A stretch of DNA of 64,000 nucleotides from Rikenellaceae bacterium (GTDB lineage Bacteria > Bacteroidota > Bacteroidia > Bacteroidales > Rikenellaceae): the NCBI GenBank assembly GCA_015060105.1, contig SUZD01000008.1, forward strand, positions 30,685 to 94,684, read 5' to 3'. Every line of letters begins with the position of its first letter. The stretch's first letter is position 1. The notes under the pieces are model-generated. The model was given only the letters and a program-made list of their open reading frames with translations. It made no database searches and was not told the DNA's origin. Below, one piece after another: positions 32,983-41,428 of the stretch. The translations under genes and the position numbers were made by a program.

Positions 32983-33717
32983 TTAGAATTTCACATCTAC
33001 GAAGATAGGTCGGTGGTCCGAGGCCTTTTTCTCTTTGATGATTTTTGCCTTTTTGCACTTCGCATTACAACCATAACTTACGATGTAGTCGATGCAAACG
33101 GTGGGGTTGGCTGCGTCCCAAGTGGGTTTGTCGGTGCGAGAGTGGATAGTGCAGAACTCTGCCAACTTCTGAATCTCGGGGTCGCCGGGCTCCGCATTGA
33201 GGTCGCCAGCCAAGAATACGGGCTTGTCGAGTTTCGATACAATGTCTTTGATGATACCCATCGAGGTCATACGGTCCTCGGCGTGCAGCGACAGGTGGGT
33301 GCACGCAAAATAGTAATCTTCCATCTCGACGATTAGCAGTGCGCGTGGCTCCGAGTGGCAGGGCAAGGCATATTGCTTAACCGACAAAGCGGGTTTGCGA
33401 GTGAGAATACCAACGCCATACTTACCTCCACCAAACGAAATAGCAGGGCCGTAATAGGCGTTCATTCCGCAACGCTCCGCCAGTTCACCCAAAACATAGT
33501 CGGGGTAGCGACGAGTTACGCTATCCAACTCTTGTACGGCAACGATGTCGGGTTTAACCTTGTTGATAACTTTGGCAGGTCGGTCGTAACTATGAATCTT
33601 GTCGATTCCGTAACCATTGCGCACATTGTAACTCATAATACGCAACTCTTGACTTTGCGCCTGAATGTTTAGGCTCATCAGAATCGCGCCACAAAGAAGG
33701 AAAAATCTGTTTCTCAT
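32983..33717 (-). CDS. Secreted endonuclease/exonuclease/phosphatase family protein
   Basis: The 244-aa product has a signal peptide (MRNRFFLLCGAILMSLNIQAQ) and a complete EEP domain: LRIMSYNVRNGYG (29-41), IVAVQELDSVTRRYPDY (catalytic Glu), CTHLSLHAEDR, FLAGDLNAEPGDPEI, CIDYIVSYG and KASDHRPIFVDV (catalytic Asp-His). It is a periplasmic or secreted nuclease or phosphodiesterase of unknown substrate. It differs from the 5.6-kb EEP protein, which has membrane segments. It is convergent with the VTC operon and divergent from the EF-G2 gene. Confidence 0.9.
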   Translation of the reverse strand: MRNRFFLLCGAILMSLNIQAQSQELRIMSYNVRNGYGIDKIHSYDRPAKVINKVKPDIVAVQELDSVTRRYPDYVLGELAERCGMNAYYGPAISFGGGKYGVGILTRKPALSVKQYALPCHSEPRALLIVEMEDYYFACTHLSLHAEDRMTSMGIIKDIVSKLDKPVFLAGDLNAEPGDPEIQKLAEFCTIHSRTDKPTWDAANPTVCIDYIVSYGCNAKCKKAKIIKEKKASDHRPIFVDVKF

Positions 33718-33772
33718 ATAAGCGTGTATTAAATTAGGTGTAAAGTTAGCGCTTTATTTTGAAAAACTTGCG

Positions 33773-33780
33773 CAAACGTA
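33773..33780 (-). promoter_or_regulatory. -7 promoter box for the secreted EEP gene
   Basis: TACGTTTG on the minus strand (CAAACGTA on plus) fits TAnnTTTG, 56 bp upstream of the ATG. No good -33 element is seen. Confidence 0.4.
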
Positions 33781-33882
33781 ATTTTAAAGCAAAAAAAAGG
33801 AACTTCGTTAGGATATTCCGAAAAGATTGTTTAATTTTACAACTCGTGACAATACAAAAACAAACTTAAAACAATAACTTAT

Positions 33883-36045
33883 ATGAAAAATTATTCAGCA
33901 AAGGAGATTAAAAACGTAGTCCTTATTGGAGCTTCGGGCTCCGGTAAAACGACTCTTGCCGAGGCTATGGCTTATGAAGGCAAGGTAATCGAACGCAGAG
34001 GTAGTATTGAGGCTTGCAATACCATTTCCGATAATACGGAGATTGAGCACGAGTACAAACGCTCGATTTATGCAACCACTCTTTTTACCGAGTTTATGGG
34101 TCGTAAACTCAATATCATTGACTGCCCCGGTTCGGACGATTTCTGCGGAAGCCTTTATTCGGCTTTCAAAGTGGGCGACGTAGGTGTGCTGGTAATGAAT
34201 GCTAATAATGGCTGGGAGGTTAGCGGCGAAATCCAACTGCGCTATTCTCGTATGCTGAACAAACCTGTTATCGGTGTTATCAACCAACTCGATGGCGATA
34301 AAGCAAGTTTTGAGGCAACTCTCGAAGGTCTGAAAACAGCTGCTCATGTGAAACCTGTTATTGTTCAATATCCCGTTGAGCAAGGTCCCGGTTTCTCGGC
34401 TTTCATCGACGTTTTGATGATGAAGATGTATCGCTTTACCGACGAGAATGGTACTCGTGAGGAGTTGGAGATTCCCGAAGATCAATTGGAGTATGCTCAA
34501 ACACTCAATCAAGAGTTGTCGGAGGCTGCTGCTGTTTATGATGATGCTTTGATGGAGCTCTATTTCGACAAAGGTGCGCTTACACAAGACGATATCCGTT
34601 CAGGATTGAAACTCGGTGTTGCTAACCGCGAGATTATGCCTATCTTCTGTTGCAGTGCAAAACGCGATATTGGTACCAAACGTTTGATGGAGTTCATCAT
34701 CAATGTAGGTCCCGGTCCGACTACTCCTACAGTTGCTCCCAAATTCGTTTCGACCGAAGGCGAGGAGTTGGTTGCTGACGAGAACCAATCGACCGTTGTA
34801 TTTGTGTTCAAGAGCCAAATTGAGCAACACATCGGCGAGATTACCTATTTCCGTGTTATCCGTGGTAAGATTGCCGAGGGTATGGAGCTGGTTAATAGCC
34901 GTACAGGTAACAAAGAGAAACTTTCGCAATTGTTTGCAGTGGCTGGTAAAAACCGCGTTAAAGTGTCGGAACTTTCGGCCGGCGATATCGGTTGTACCGT
35001 TAAATTGAAAGGTACTCGTACCAATGACACTTTGGCTGCTGCGGGTGCTCACGTTAAGGTTGAACCTATCGTATTCCCCGAGCCTCGCTATCGTGCTGCC
35101 GTTAAGGCCAAAGAGCAAGGCGATGAGGAGAAACTCGGCAAACTGCTCAATGATGCAAAATACGAGGATCCTACTATCCTGGTAGAGTACTCCAAAGAGT
35201 TGAAACAAACCATTATCCAAGGTCAAGGTGAGCATCACCTCAATATCCTCAAAAGCCGTCTTGCTTCGGAGCATAAGATGGAGATTGAGTTCTTTGCTCC
35301 CAAGATTCCTTATCGTGAGACAATTACCAAAGTTGCACAAGCCGACTATCGTCACAAGAAACAATCGGGTGGTGCAGGTCAATTTGGTGAGGTGCACATG
35401 GTAATCGAGCCCTACTATGAGGGTATGCCCGAGCCCAGCAAGTATAAAATTGCAGGTAAAGAGATTAACGTCAATATCAAAGGTAAAGAGGAGTATGACC
35501 TCGATTGGGGTGGTAAACTTCAATACTATAACTCGATTGTCGGTGGTGCTATTGATGCTCGCTTTATGCCTGCAATCTTGAAAGGTATTATGGAAAAAAT
35601 GGACGAGGGTCCTCTTACAGGTTCGTATGCTCGTGATATCCGCGTTGTTATCTACGATGGTAAGATGCACCCCGTTGATTCGAATGAGATTTCGTTCAAA
35701 TTGGCTGCTCGTAATGCCTTCAAAGAGGCGTTCCGTAATGCAGGTCCCAAGATTATGGAGCCTATTTATGATGTAGAGGTACTTGTACCGAGTGACAAGA
35801 TGGGTGATGTGATGAGTGATTTGCAAAACCGTCGTGCTATGATTATGGGTATGAATTCCGATAAGGGCTTTGACCGTTTGAGCGCTCGCGTGCCTCTGGC
35901 AGAGTTGTATCGCTATTCGACTACTTTGTCGAGTCTTACCAATGGTCGTGCAACCTACACCATGAAGTTCAGCTCGTACGAGCAAGTTCCTGCTGATGTT
36001 CAGGATAAACTCTTGAAGGCTTATACCGATACCGACGAAGAGTAA
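33883..36045 (+). CDS. EF-G2-type elongation factor G paralog
   Basis: The 720-aa protein has the five-domain EF-G plan, but its G domain departs from canonical EF-G. The P-loop is GASGSGKT (16-23); switch I lacks RGITI (HEYKRSIY instead). The DTPGHVDF motif reads DCPGSDDF (80-87), so the catalytic His is Ser84, and NKxD reads NQLD. Domain IV is present (IPYRETITK, SGGAGQFGEV), with RRAMIMGM in domain V. This fits the EF-G2 of Bacteroides thetaiotaomicron, reported to support translation without GTP hydrolysis during starvation. It is not the housekeeping fusA and not next to rpsL/rpsG. Very high use of preferred codons suggests strong expression. Confidence 0.9.
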   Translation: MKNYSAKEIKNVVLIGASGSGKTTLAEAMAYEGKVIERRGSIEACNTISDNTEIEHEYKRSIYATTLFTEFMGRKLNIIDCPGSDDFCGSLYSAFKVGDVGVLVMNANNGWEVSGEIQLRYSRMLNKPVIGVINQLDGDKASFEATLEGLKTAAHVKPVIVQYPVEQGPGFSAFIDVLMMKMYRFTDENGTREELEIPEDQLEYAQTLNQELSEAAAVYDDALMELYFDKGALTQDDIRSGLKLGVANREIMPIFCCSAKRDIGTKRLMEFIINVGPGPTTPTVAPKFVSTEGEELVADENQSTVVFVFKSQIEQHIGEITYFRVIRGKIAEGMELVNSRTGNKEKLSQLFAVAGKNRVKVSELSAGDIGCTVKLKGTRTNDTLAAAGAHVKVEPIVFPEPRYRAAVKAKEQGDEEKLGKLLNDAKYEDPTILVEYSKELKQTIIQGQGEHHLNILKSRLASEHKMEIEFFAPKIPYRETITKVAQADYRHKKQSGGAGQFGEVHMVIEPYYEGMPEPSKYKIAGKEINVNIKGKEEYDLDWGGKLQYYNSIVGGAIDARFMPAILKGIMEKMDEGPLTGSYARDIRVVIYDGKMHPVDSNEISFKLAARNAFKEAFRNAGPKIMEPIYDVEVLVPSDKMGDVMSDLQNRRAMIMGMNSDKGFDRLSARVPLAELYRYSTTLSSLTNGRATYTMKFSSYEQVPADVQDKLLKAYTDTDEE

Positions 36046-36069
36046 TATCCGTCTGAAATATCTGCATCG

Positions 36070-36104
36070 AAAGGGTTGGAGTAATTTACTTCAACCCTTT
36101 TTTA
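36070..36104 (+). terminator. Terminator after the EF-G2 gene
   Basis: AAAGGGTTG (36070-36078) pairs with CAACCCTTT (36092-36100), followed by T residues. Confidence 0.8.
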
Positions 36105-36138
36105 TTGGCCGTGACAATGATTAAAAGTGTAAAATCAC

Positions 36139-36146
36139 TATCTTTG
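36139..36146 (+). promoter_or_regulatory. -7 promoter box overlapping the annotated U32 start
   Basis: TATCTTTG fits TAnnTTTG and ends on the G of the track's GTG start (36146). This makes the GTG untenable and places transcription start at about the ATG at 36155. Confidence 0.55.
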
Positions 36147-36154
36147 TGGCAAGT

Positions 36155-37972
36155 ATGAGAAATGTCCGTAAAATAGAGATACTTGCACCTGCGCGTGACC
36201 TTGCGACAGCCCGTGCGGCTATTCGCTACGGAGCCGATGCAGTTTATATAGGTGCCCCGATGTTTGGTGCGCGCCACGCGGCGGGTAACTCTGTCGAGGA
36301 TATTGCAACACTCGTACGAGAGGCACACCTTTGGGGTGTTCGCGTCTATGTGACGATGAATACCATACTCTATGACTCGGAGTTGGAGAGCGCACGTGAA
36401 TTGGCATTGCAACTCGTGTCGGTGGGAGTCGATGCGCTTATTATCCAAGATGCAGCCTATCTGCGTATGGGTATCAAGGGTGTTGAGTTTCATGCTTCGA
36501 CACAGATGGCTATTCGCACACCCGAGGAGGCTCGTTTCTGGGCAGCGTGTGGCTGTACGAGGGTGGTGCTGGAACGAGGTATGACCTTTGACGAGATTCG
36601 TGCTGTGTGCGAAACGGGGGTTGAAGTGGAGTGCTTTGTTCATGGCGCAATATGCGTCGGATATAGTGGCCGTTGCTTTTTGAGCCGCAGTATGAGCCCT
36701 CGAAGCGGAAATCGTGGCGAGTGTAGTCAGCCGTGTCGCTTGACTTGGGATTTGGTTGATGAACGAGGTCGTACCATTGTAGCCAATAAACACTTGTTGT
36801 CGGTGCGGGATTTGAACCTGTCGCGCCATATCGAGAAGATGACTCGCGCGGGTGTTGTGTCGTTCAAAATCGAAGGACGACTCAAAGATGAAAACTATAT
36901 CAAAAATACGGTTGCGTACTATCGTCAGATTGTTGATGCTTCGCCCAACCTATGTGCGGTTTCGCAAGGAGAGTGCGTGGCCGATTTTAAGGCCGACCCG
37001 CGCAAAACATTCTTGCGTGGTGATACCGACTATTTCTTCCGAGGAGTGCAGCGAGGTGTAGCATCGTTCGATACGCCCAAGTCCATAGGCGAACAGGTGG
37101 GTGTTGTAGGACAAATTGGTCGTACTTGGTTTGACCTTGCCGATAGCAGTGCGGAATTGCACGCAGGCGATGGTCTATGTTGGTTGTCTGATGATGGATT
37201 TGTGGGTACCAATGTCAATAAGGTAGAGGGCCGACGCATCTATCCCAATAAACTCGATAAATTGACTCCGCGTGCCGTGGTGTATCGTAATCTCGATGCA
37301 GAGTTTGTTCGTGCACTTGGCCGTAGTACATCTCGCCGTACTATGAAAATTGATGCATCGGTTACATTTAGCGAAGATGCGGTGCGACTTAAATATACAA
37401 CTGCCGATGGCGTAAGTGCCGAGTCGGTCGTGGAGGAGAGTTTTGAACTGCCTCGTAATGTCGAACGAATGGAGGCAATGGTGCGAGAGCAAGTGTGTAA
37501 AAGCGGAGATACAGCATTCGTAGTGCAAAATGTGGAGTTGCAAGGCGATGTGCGTTTTGTGCCCTCGTCGGCGCTTGCTCAACTGCGCCGCGATGCACTT
37601 GCCGAGTTGGAACAAAAGTTATCGGAACGAAAGCCCGAAAGCAGAATAGCCGCCGAGAATAGAGATGCGAAATTTCCAACAACCAAAATAGATGGCTCGC
37701 GTAATGTAACAAACGCCGTTAGCCGTCAATTCTATCTGGAACACGGAGCCGAGGTGGTGGAACAAGGTTGGGATTTGGCCGAAGAGCTATACGACAAGCC
37801 GGTTATGACCACCCGCTATTGTTTGCGCCGAGAGTTAGGTATGTGTTTGTTGGAGAAACCCAAATATCGCGGAGCGTTGTATCTCGAACGAGGTGCGTGG
37901 CGTTATCGTTTGGAGTTTGATTGCCGTAAATGTGAAATGAGATTAATAGCCGAAGATATATGCAAGGATTAG
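36155..37972 (+). CDS. Peptidase U32 family protein
   Basis: The ATG at 36155 is chosen because the track's GTG overlaps the -7 box. The 605-aa protein has the U32 barrel (EILAPARDLATARAAIRYGADAVYIG) and the cysteine signature region CFVHGAICVGYSGRCFLSR...GECSQPCR. A C-terminal DUF3656-like extension ends CRKCEMRLIAEDICKD. Characterised relatives (YdcP/RlhA, TrhP) hydroxylate rRNA or tRNA bases rather than cut proteins, so an RNA-hydroxylation role is plausible. The overlapping downstream methyltransferase gene points the same way. Four clustered cysteines suggest a metal or Fe-S site. Confidence 0.88.
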   Translation: MRNVRKIEILAPARDLATARAAIRYGADAVYIGAPMFGARHAAGNSVEDIATLVREAHLWGVRVYVTMNTILYDSELESARELALQLVSVGVDALIIQDAAYLRMGIKGVEFHASTQMAIRTPEEARFWAACGCTRVVLERGMTFDEIRAVCETGVEVECFVHGAICVGYSGRCFLSRSMSPRSGNRGECSQPCRLTWDLVDERGRTIVANKHLLSVRDLNLSRHIEKMTRAGVVSFKIEGRLKDENYIKNTVAYYRQIVDASPNLCAVSQGECVADFKADPRKTFLRGDTDYFFRGVQRGVASFDTPKSIGEQVGVVGQIGRTWFDLADSSAELHAGDGLCWLSDDGFVGTNVNKVEGRRIYPNKLDKLTPRAVVYRNLDAEFVRALGRSTSRRTMKIDASVTFSEDAVRLKYTTADGVSAESVVEESFELPRNVERMEAMVREQVCKSGDTAFVVQNVELQGDVRFVPSSALAQLRRDALAELEQKLSERKPESRIAAENRDAKFPTTKIDGSRNVTNAVSRQFYLEHGAEVVEQGWDLAEELYDKPVMTTRYCLRRELGMCLLEKPKYRGALYLERGAWRYRLEFDCRKCEMRLIAEDICKD

Positions 37973-38850
37973 AGATGTTGTCGCCCGAGTGGCGAGATTA
38001 CGAACTGATTGATAGTGGCGATTTCGAAAAGTTGGAACGATGGAGCAACTATGTAACGGTGCGCCCCGAGCCGCAAGCAATCTGGCATAAAACACTCTCC
38101 GAGGAGGAGTGGGGGAGATTGGCTACGGCTGTATTCCGTCGTGATAGTCGCAATGAGGAGCGTGGCGAGTGGCGCGTAGCACCTAAAATGCCGTCGCGCT
38201 GGCAAGTAGGTTTTGATTATCGCAAAATGCATCTTCGTATGCGTCTTGCGCTGACTTCGTTCAAACATGTCGGTCTGTTTCCCGAGCAAGCCGAGAATTG
38301 GAAGTTTATCTATGACCGTTGCGAAGATATGGTTGCTCGCGGTAAACGACCTCGTGTGCTTAATCTGTTTGCCTATACGGGTGGCGCAACATTGGCGGCT
38401 CGTAGTGCTGGTGCCGATGTTACTCATGTCGATTCCGTAAAGCAGGTTGTTAGTTGGTCGCGCGAAAATATGGAGGCAAGCGGATTGAAAGATGTGCGCT
38501 GGATAGTCGATGATGCGCTGAAATTTGTGCGTCGCGAGGTTAAACGTGGCAATCGCTATGATGGTATTATTCTTGACCCGCCCGCCTATGGTCGAGGTCC
38601 CGAAGGAGAGAAGTGGATTTTGGAAGAGAATCTTTGCGAAATGTTGGAGTGCTGTGCCGCATTGCTCTCGCCGAAGGATTCGTTCTTGGTGCTTAATCTT
38701 TACTCGATGGGATTGTCGGCAATGTTGTCGCGCAGTGTTGTAAATCAAATTTTCGGAAAGCCAGCCCACGAACAATTTGGCGAACTCTATTTCACCGACC
38801 GAGGAGCTAAAAATCTGCCATTAGGCGTATATTATAGATTTGTTCGTTAA
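37960..38850 (+). CDS. Class I SAM-dependent RNA methyltransferase (RlmI/RlmK-like)
   Basis: The 296-aa protein has SAM motif I VLNLFAYTGGATLAA followed by ADVTHVDSVKQVVSW, and the base-acting motif ILDPPAYGRG, as in the RlmI/RlmK-type 23S rRNA methyltransferase domain. The start at 37960 overlaps the U32 gene by 13 bp; an alternative ATG at 37975 follows the U32 stop by 2 bp and is equally possible. Its coupling to the U32 gene suggests a shared role in RNA modification. The gene ends before a strong bidirectional terminator. Confidence 0.87.
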   Translation: MQGLEMLSPEWRDYELIDSGDFEKLERWSNYVTVRPEPQAIWHKTLSEEEWGRLATAVFRRDSRNEERGEWRVAPKMPSRWQVGFDYRKMHLRMRLALTSFKHVGLFPEQAENWKFIYDRCEDMVARGKRPRVLNLFAYTGGATLAARSAGADVTHVDSVKQVVSWSRENMEASGLKDVRWIVDDALKFVRREVKRGNRYDGIILDPPAYGRGPEGEKWILEENLCEMLECCAALLSPKDSFLVLNLYSMGLSAMLSRSVVNQIFGKPAHEQFGELYFTDRGAKNLPLGVYYRFVR

Positions 38851-38863
38851 TAGACGACGAGTA

Positions 38864-38905
38864 ATAAAAAAGGCTGTTTCCAATTGCGGAAACAGCCTTT
38901 TTTGA
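38864..38905. terminator. Bidirectional terminator between methyltransferase and galK
   Basis: Perfect 16-bp stem AAAAAGGCTGTTTCC-type (38866-38881)/GGAAACAGCCTTTTT (38888-38903) with a 6-nt loop and A/T tracts on both flanks. Confidence 0.9.
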
Positions 38906-38918
38906 ATAATACGATAGG

Positions 38919-40073
38919 TTAGCAAATCTTGCGCGAGCCATCGCCGATAACTACATCGTACACCTTGGGTGCTTTGTTGTATTTCTCATAGTAGCTCTTC
39001 TTGGCTTCGAGAATGAACTCATCGTAAAGCTCCTCTTTTACGAGGTTGATAGTACAGCCACCGAAGCCACCACCCATCATACGCGAGCCGGTAACACCGC
39101 AACGAGTAGCAACATCAACCAAGAAGTCCAACTCCTCGCAACTTACCTCGTAATCTTTGCTCAAACCGTTGTGAGTCTCATACATCTTCTTACCTACGGT
39201 CTCGTAGTCGCCTGCTTCGAGAGCAGCACATACATCGAGTACGCGAACAACCTCGCCGATTACATATTTAGCACGGTTGTAATCCTCGGGTTTAATCTCG
39301 GCTTTAACCTCCTCGAGCATCTCGAAACTTGCATCACGCAACGACTCAACCTCGGGGTGTTTAGCTTTGATAACCTCGGCAACACGCTCGCAGCTCAAAC
39401 GACGCTCGTTGTAGGGCGAACCAACCAATTCGTGTTTAACGCAGGTGTTCAACAAAACGAGTTTGTAACCTTTGGGGTCGAAGGGGAAGTACTCATACTC
39501 CAAGTTGCGGCAATCGAGGCGGATAAGGCTACCCTCTTTGCCGAATACGCTTGCGAATTGGTCCATAATACCGCAGTTTACACCAACATAGTTGTGCTCG
39601 GTAGCTTGACCAACTTTTGCCAATTCAAATTTGTCGATTTTGCCCTCGCCGAACAGGTCGTTCAAAGCATAAGCAAAGGTACTCTCCAATGCCGCCGACG
39701 ACGACATACCTGCACCGAGGGGCACATCACCTGCAAAAGCGGTGTTGAAACCTTTAACATCTACACCGCGTTTAATCATCTCGCGGCAAACACCGAAGAT
39801 ATATTTAGCCCATGCGGTGCGGGGAGCGTCCTCCTCGTTCAAACCAAACTCAACGTAGTCTTTCTCATCGATAGAGTATGCGCAAACTTTATCTTTGCCG
39901 TTGGGTTTAATCTCGGCCATAATGCCTTTATCAACAGCTCCGGGGAATACAAAACCGTTGTTATAGTCGGTGTGCTCGCCGATGAGGTTGATACGACCGG
40001 GCGAAGCATAAATGTTTCCTGTCGAGCCGTCAAAGTGTTTGATAAAACGACTTCTTACAAATTCGATTTCCAT
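38919..40073 (-). CDS. galK: Galactokinase
   Basis: GalK phosphorylates alpha-D-galactose at C1 with ATP, the first committed step of the Leloir pathway. The 384-aa product shows the galactose signature GRINLIGEHTDYNNGFVFP (27-45), the GHMP ATP motif PLGAGMSSSAALE (about 118-130) and motif 3 GSRMMGGGFGGC. Length is typical. It is the last gene of the operon galM, sugar permease, galK with short gaps (29-48 bp). galT/galE are not in the window, and no regulator lies beside it. Confidence 0.96.
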   Translation of the reverse strand: MEIEFVRSRFIKHFDGSTGNIYASPGRINLIGEHTDYNNGFVFPGAVDKGIMAEIKPNGKDKVCAYSIDEKDYVEFGLNEEDAPRTAWAKYIFGVCREMIKRGVDVKGFNTAFAGDVPLGAGMSSSAALESTFAYALNDLFGEGKIDKFELAKVGQATEHNYVGVNCGIMDQFASVFGKEGSLIRLDCRNLEYEYFPFDPKGYKLVLLNTCVKHELVGSPYNERRLSCERVAEVIKAKHPEVESLRDASFEMLEEVKAEIKPEDYNRAKYVIGEVVRVLDVCAALEAGDYETVGKKMYETHNGLSKDYEVSCEELDFLVDVATRCGVTGSRMMGGGFGGCTINLVKEELYDEFILEAKKSYYEKYNKAPKVYDVVIGDGSRKIC

Positions 40074-40102
40074 AATGATTATAGTTTATTTATTGAAAAT
40101 TA

Positions 40103-41380
40103 TTACTCTTTGATTGCTTTGGGTTTCGAGCCAACGAGCGCGTAGAACAACAAGTATGCTGCACAGAACAGAACAACCCAGTAGCTGGTCATATAGTCAG
40201 TCATCTCGGCAACTTGTGCTTGGATAGCCAACATAACGGCGCAACCGCAAACCATTGTCATAAAGATACCCGATGCAACAGCTGTGTATTTGCCAAGACC
40301 CTCAACGGCCATATTGAAGATACCGCCCCACATAACCGAGGTGCAAAGACCAACCAAGAGGAATGCGAAGATGCCGATGGGGACCTCTGCCCAGATGAGC
40401 GACAAGTTAGCCCAGTCGATACCGGGAACGCTAACCTTAACATCGGTAGGAGCAAACATACCAAATGCAACCAAGATAAGAGTCAGCATTGAAACGGTGG
40501 TAATCATTGTGCGGCTCGATACTTTATTACCGATACTTGCACCAACCAAACGGCCGATAAGCATCATCAACCAATATACAGCAACGATAAGACCTGCGGT
40601 AGCAGCCGAAATCTCCAATGCGGGAGTATTTACAAGATACATATTAACATAAGTAGGAACGCCTACCTCGATACCCATATAAAGAAAGATTGCGAGAATA
40701 CCGAGAGTGAAGTGGCGATACTTCAATGCACCTTTGATAAGGCTTACTTGTACGGGAGCTTGCTCGGGTTCGTTGATTTTTGTGAAAAGAATTACGAAGA
40801 ATGCAATAACGAAGATTGCGAGAGCAATCATCAAAGCAGGAGTTGCATCAGCAATTTTGGTCTCTTTGGTAATCTCGCCGATAAGTGCACCCATAATGAT
40901 ATACACAGCAACAGCAGCCGAAGAGTTGAACACACCACCCAATTGGATAAGTTGGTTACCTGTGTTACCACCGCCACCGAGCAGGTTAAGCATCGGGTTT
41001 ACAACGCAGTTGAGAATACACATACAGAAACCAGAGATGAATGCACCAATTAGATAAACCGTAAATACAAGTCCGAGATTCTCGTTATCCAACAAACCGC
41101 TAACCCATTGAACGAGGATACCTGCGATACCGATTACAAGGCCGATAAGAGCTGTTTTCTTGTAACCAAACTTGGCAATCAGCATACCTGCGGGGATACC
41201 CATAATGAGGTAAGCGATAAAGTTTCCATAGTTACCGATTTGTGCAAGGACTTCGGGAATGTCACCTTGCGCTTTGATGATGTTTGCCATCGGCGAGCAG
41301 AGGTTTGTCACGAAGGCAATCATTGCGAAGAGCGCCATCATAACGACGATTGCTCCCCATTGTTTCTTCTGATTACTCAT
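40103..41380 (-). CDS. MFS sugar permease (glucose/galactose/fucose:H+ symporter type)
   Basis: The 425-aa protein has 12 hydrophobic segments in the MFS pattern and resembles the FHS subfamily (GluP/FucP). Landmarks are NLCSPMANIIKAQGDIPEV in the first loop, GFCMCILNCVVNPMLNLLGG and FLYMGIEVGVPTYVNMYL. Its place between galM and galK makes galactose (perhaps with glucose) the likely substrate. It is an inner-membrane importer. Confidence 0.9.
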   Translation of the reverse strand: MSNQKKQWGAIVVMMALFAMIAFVTNLCSPMANIIKAQGDIPEVLAQIGNYGNFIAYLIMGIPAGMLIAKFGYKKTALIGLVIGIAGILVQWVSGLLDNENLGLVFTVYLIGAFISGFCMCILNCVVNPMLNLLGGGGNTGNQLIQLGGVFNSSAAVAVYIIMGALIGEITKETKIADATPALMIALAIFVIAFFVILFTKINEPEQAPVQVSLIKGALKYRHFTLGILAIFLYMGIEVGVPTYVNMYLVNTPALEISAATAGLIVAVYWLMMLIGRLVGASIGNKVSSRTMITTVSMLTLILVAFGMFAPTDVKVSVPGIDWANLSLIWAEVPIGIFAFLLVGLCTSVMWGGIFNMAVEGLGKYTAVASGIFMTMVCGCAVMLAIQAQVAEMTDYMTSYWVVLFCAAYLLFYALVGSKPKAIKE

Positions 41381-41428
41381 AATTGTAATACTTTTAGGTT
41401 TTAGTTTTTGTTATAGTTTGATTAAAGT

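Noticed and set aside
34600-35985. 461-aa minus-strand ORF
   Set aside because: It is fully antisense to the EF-G2 gene. Strong codon bias of that gene leaves few stops on the opposite strand; the translation shows no domain.
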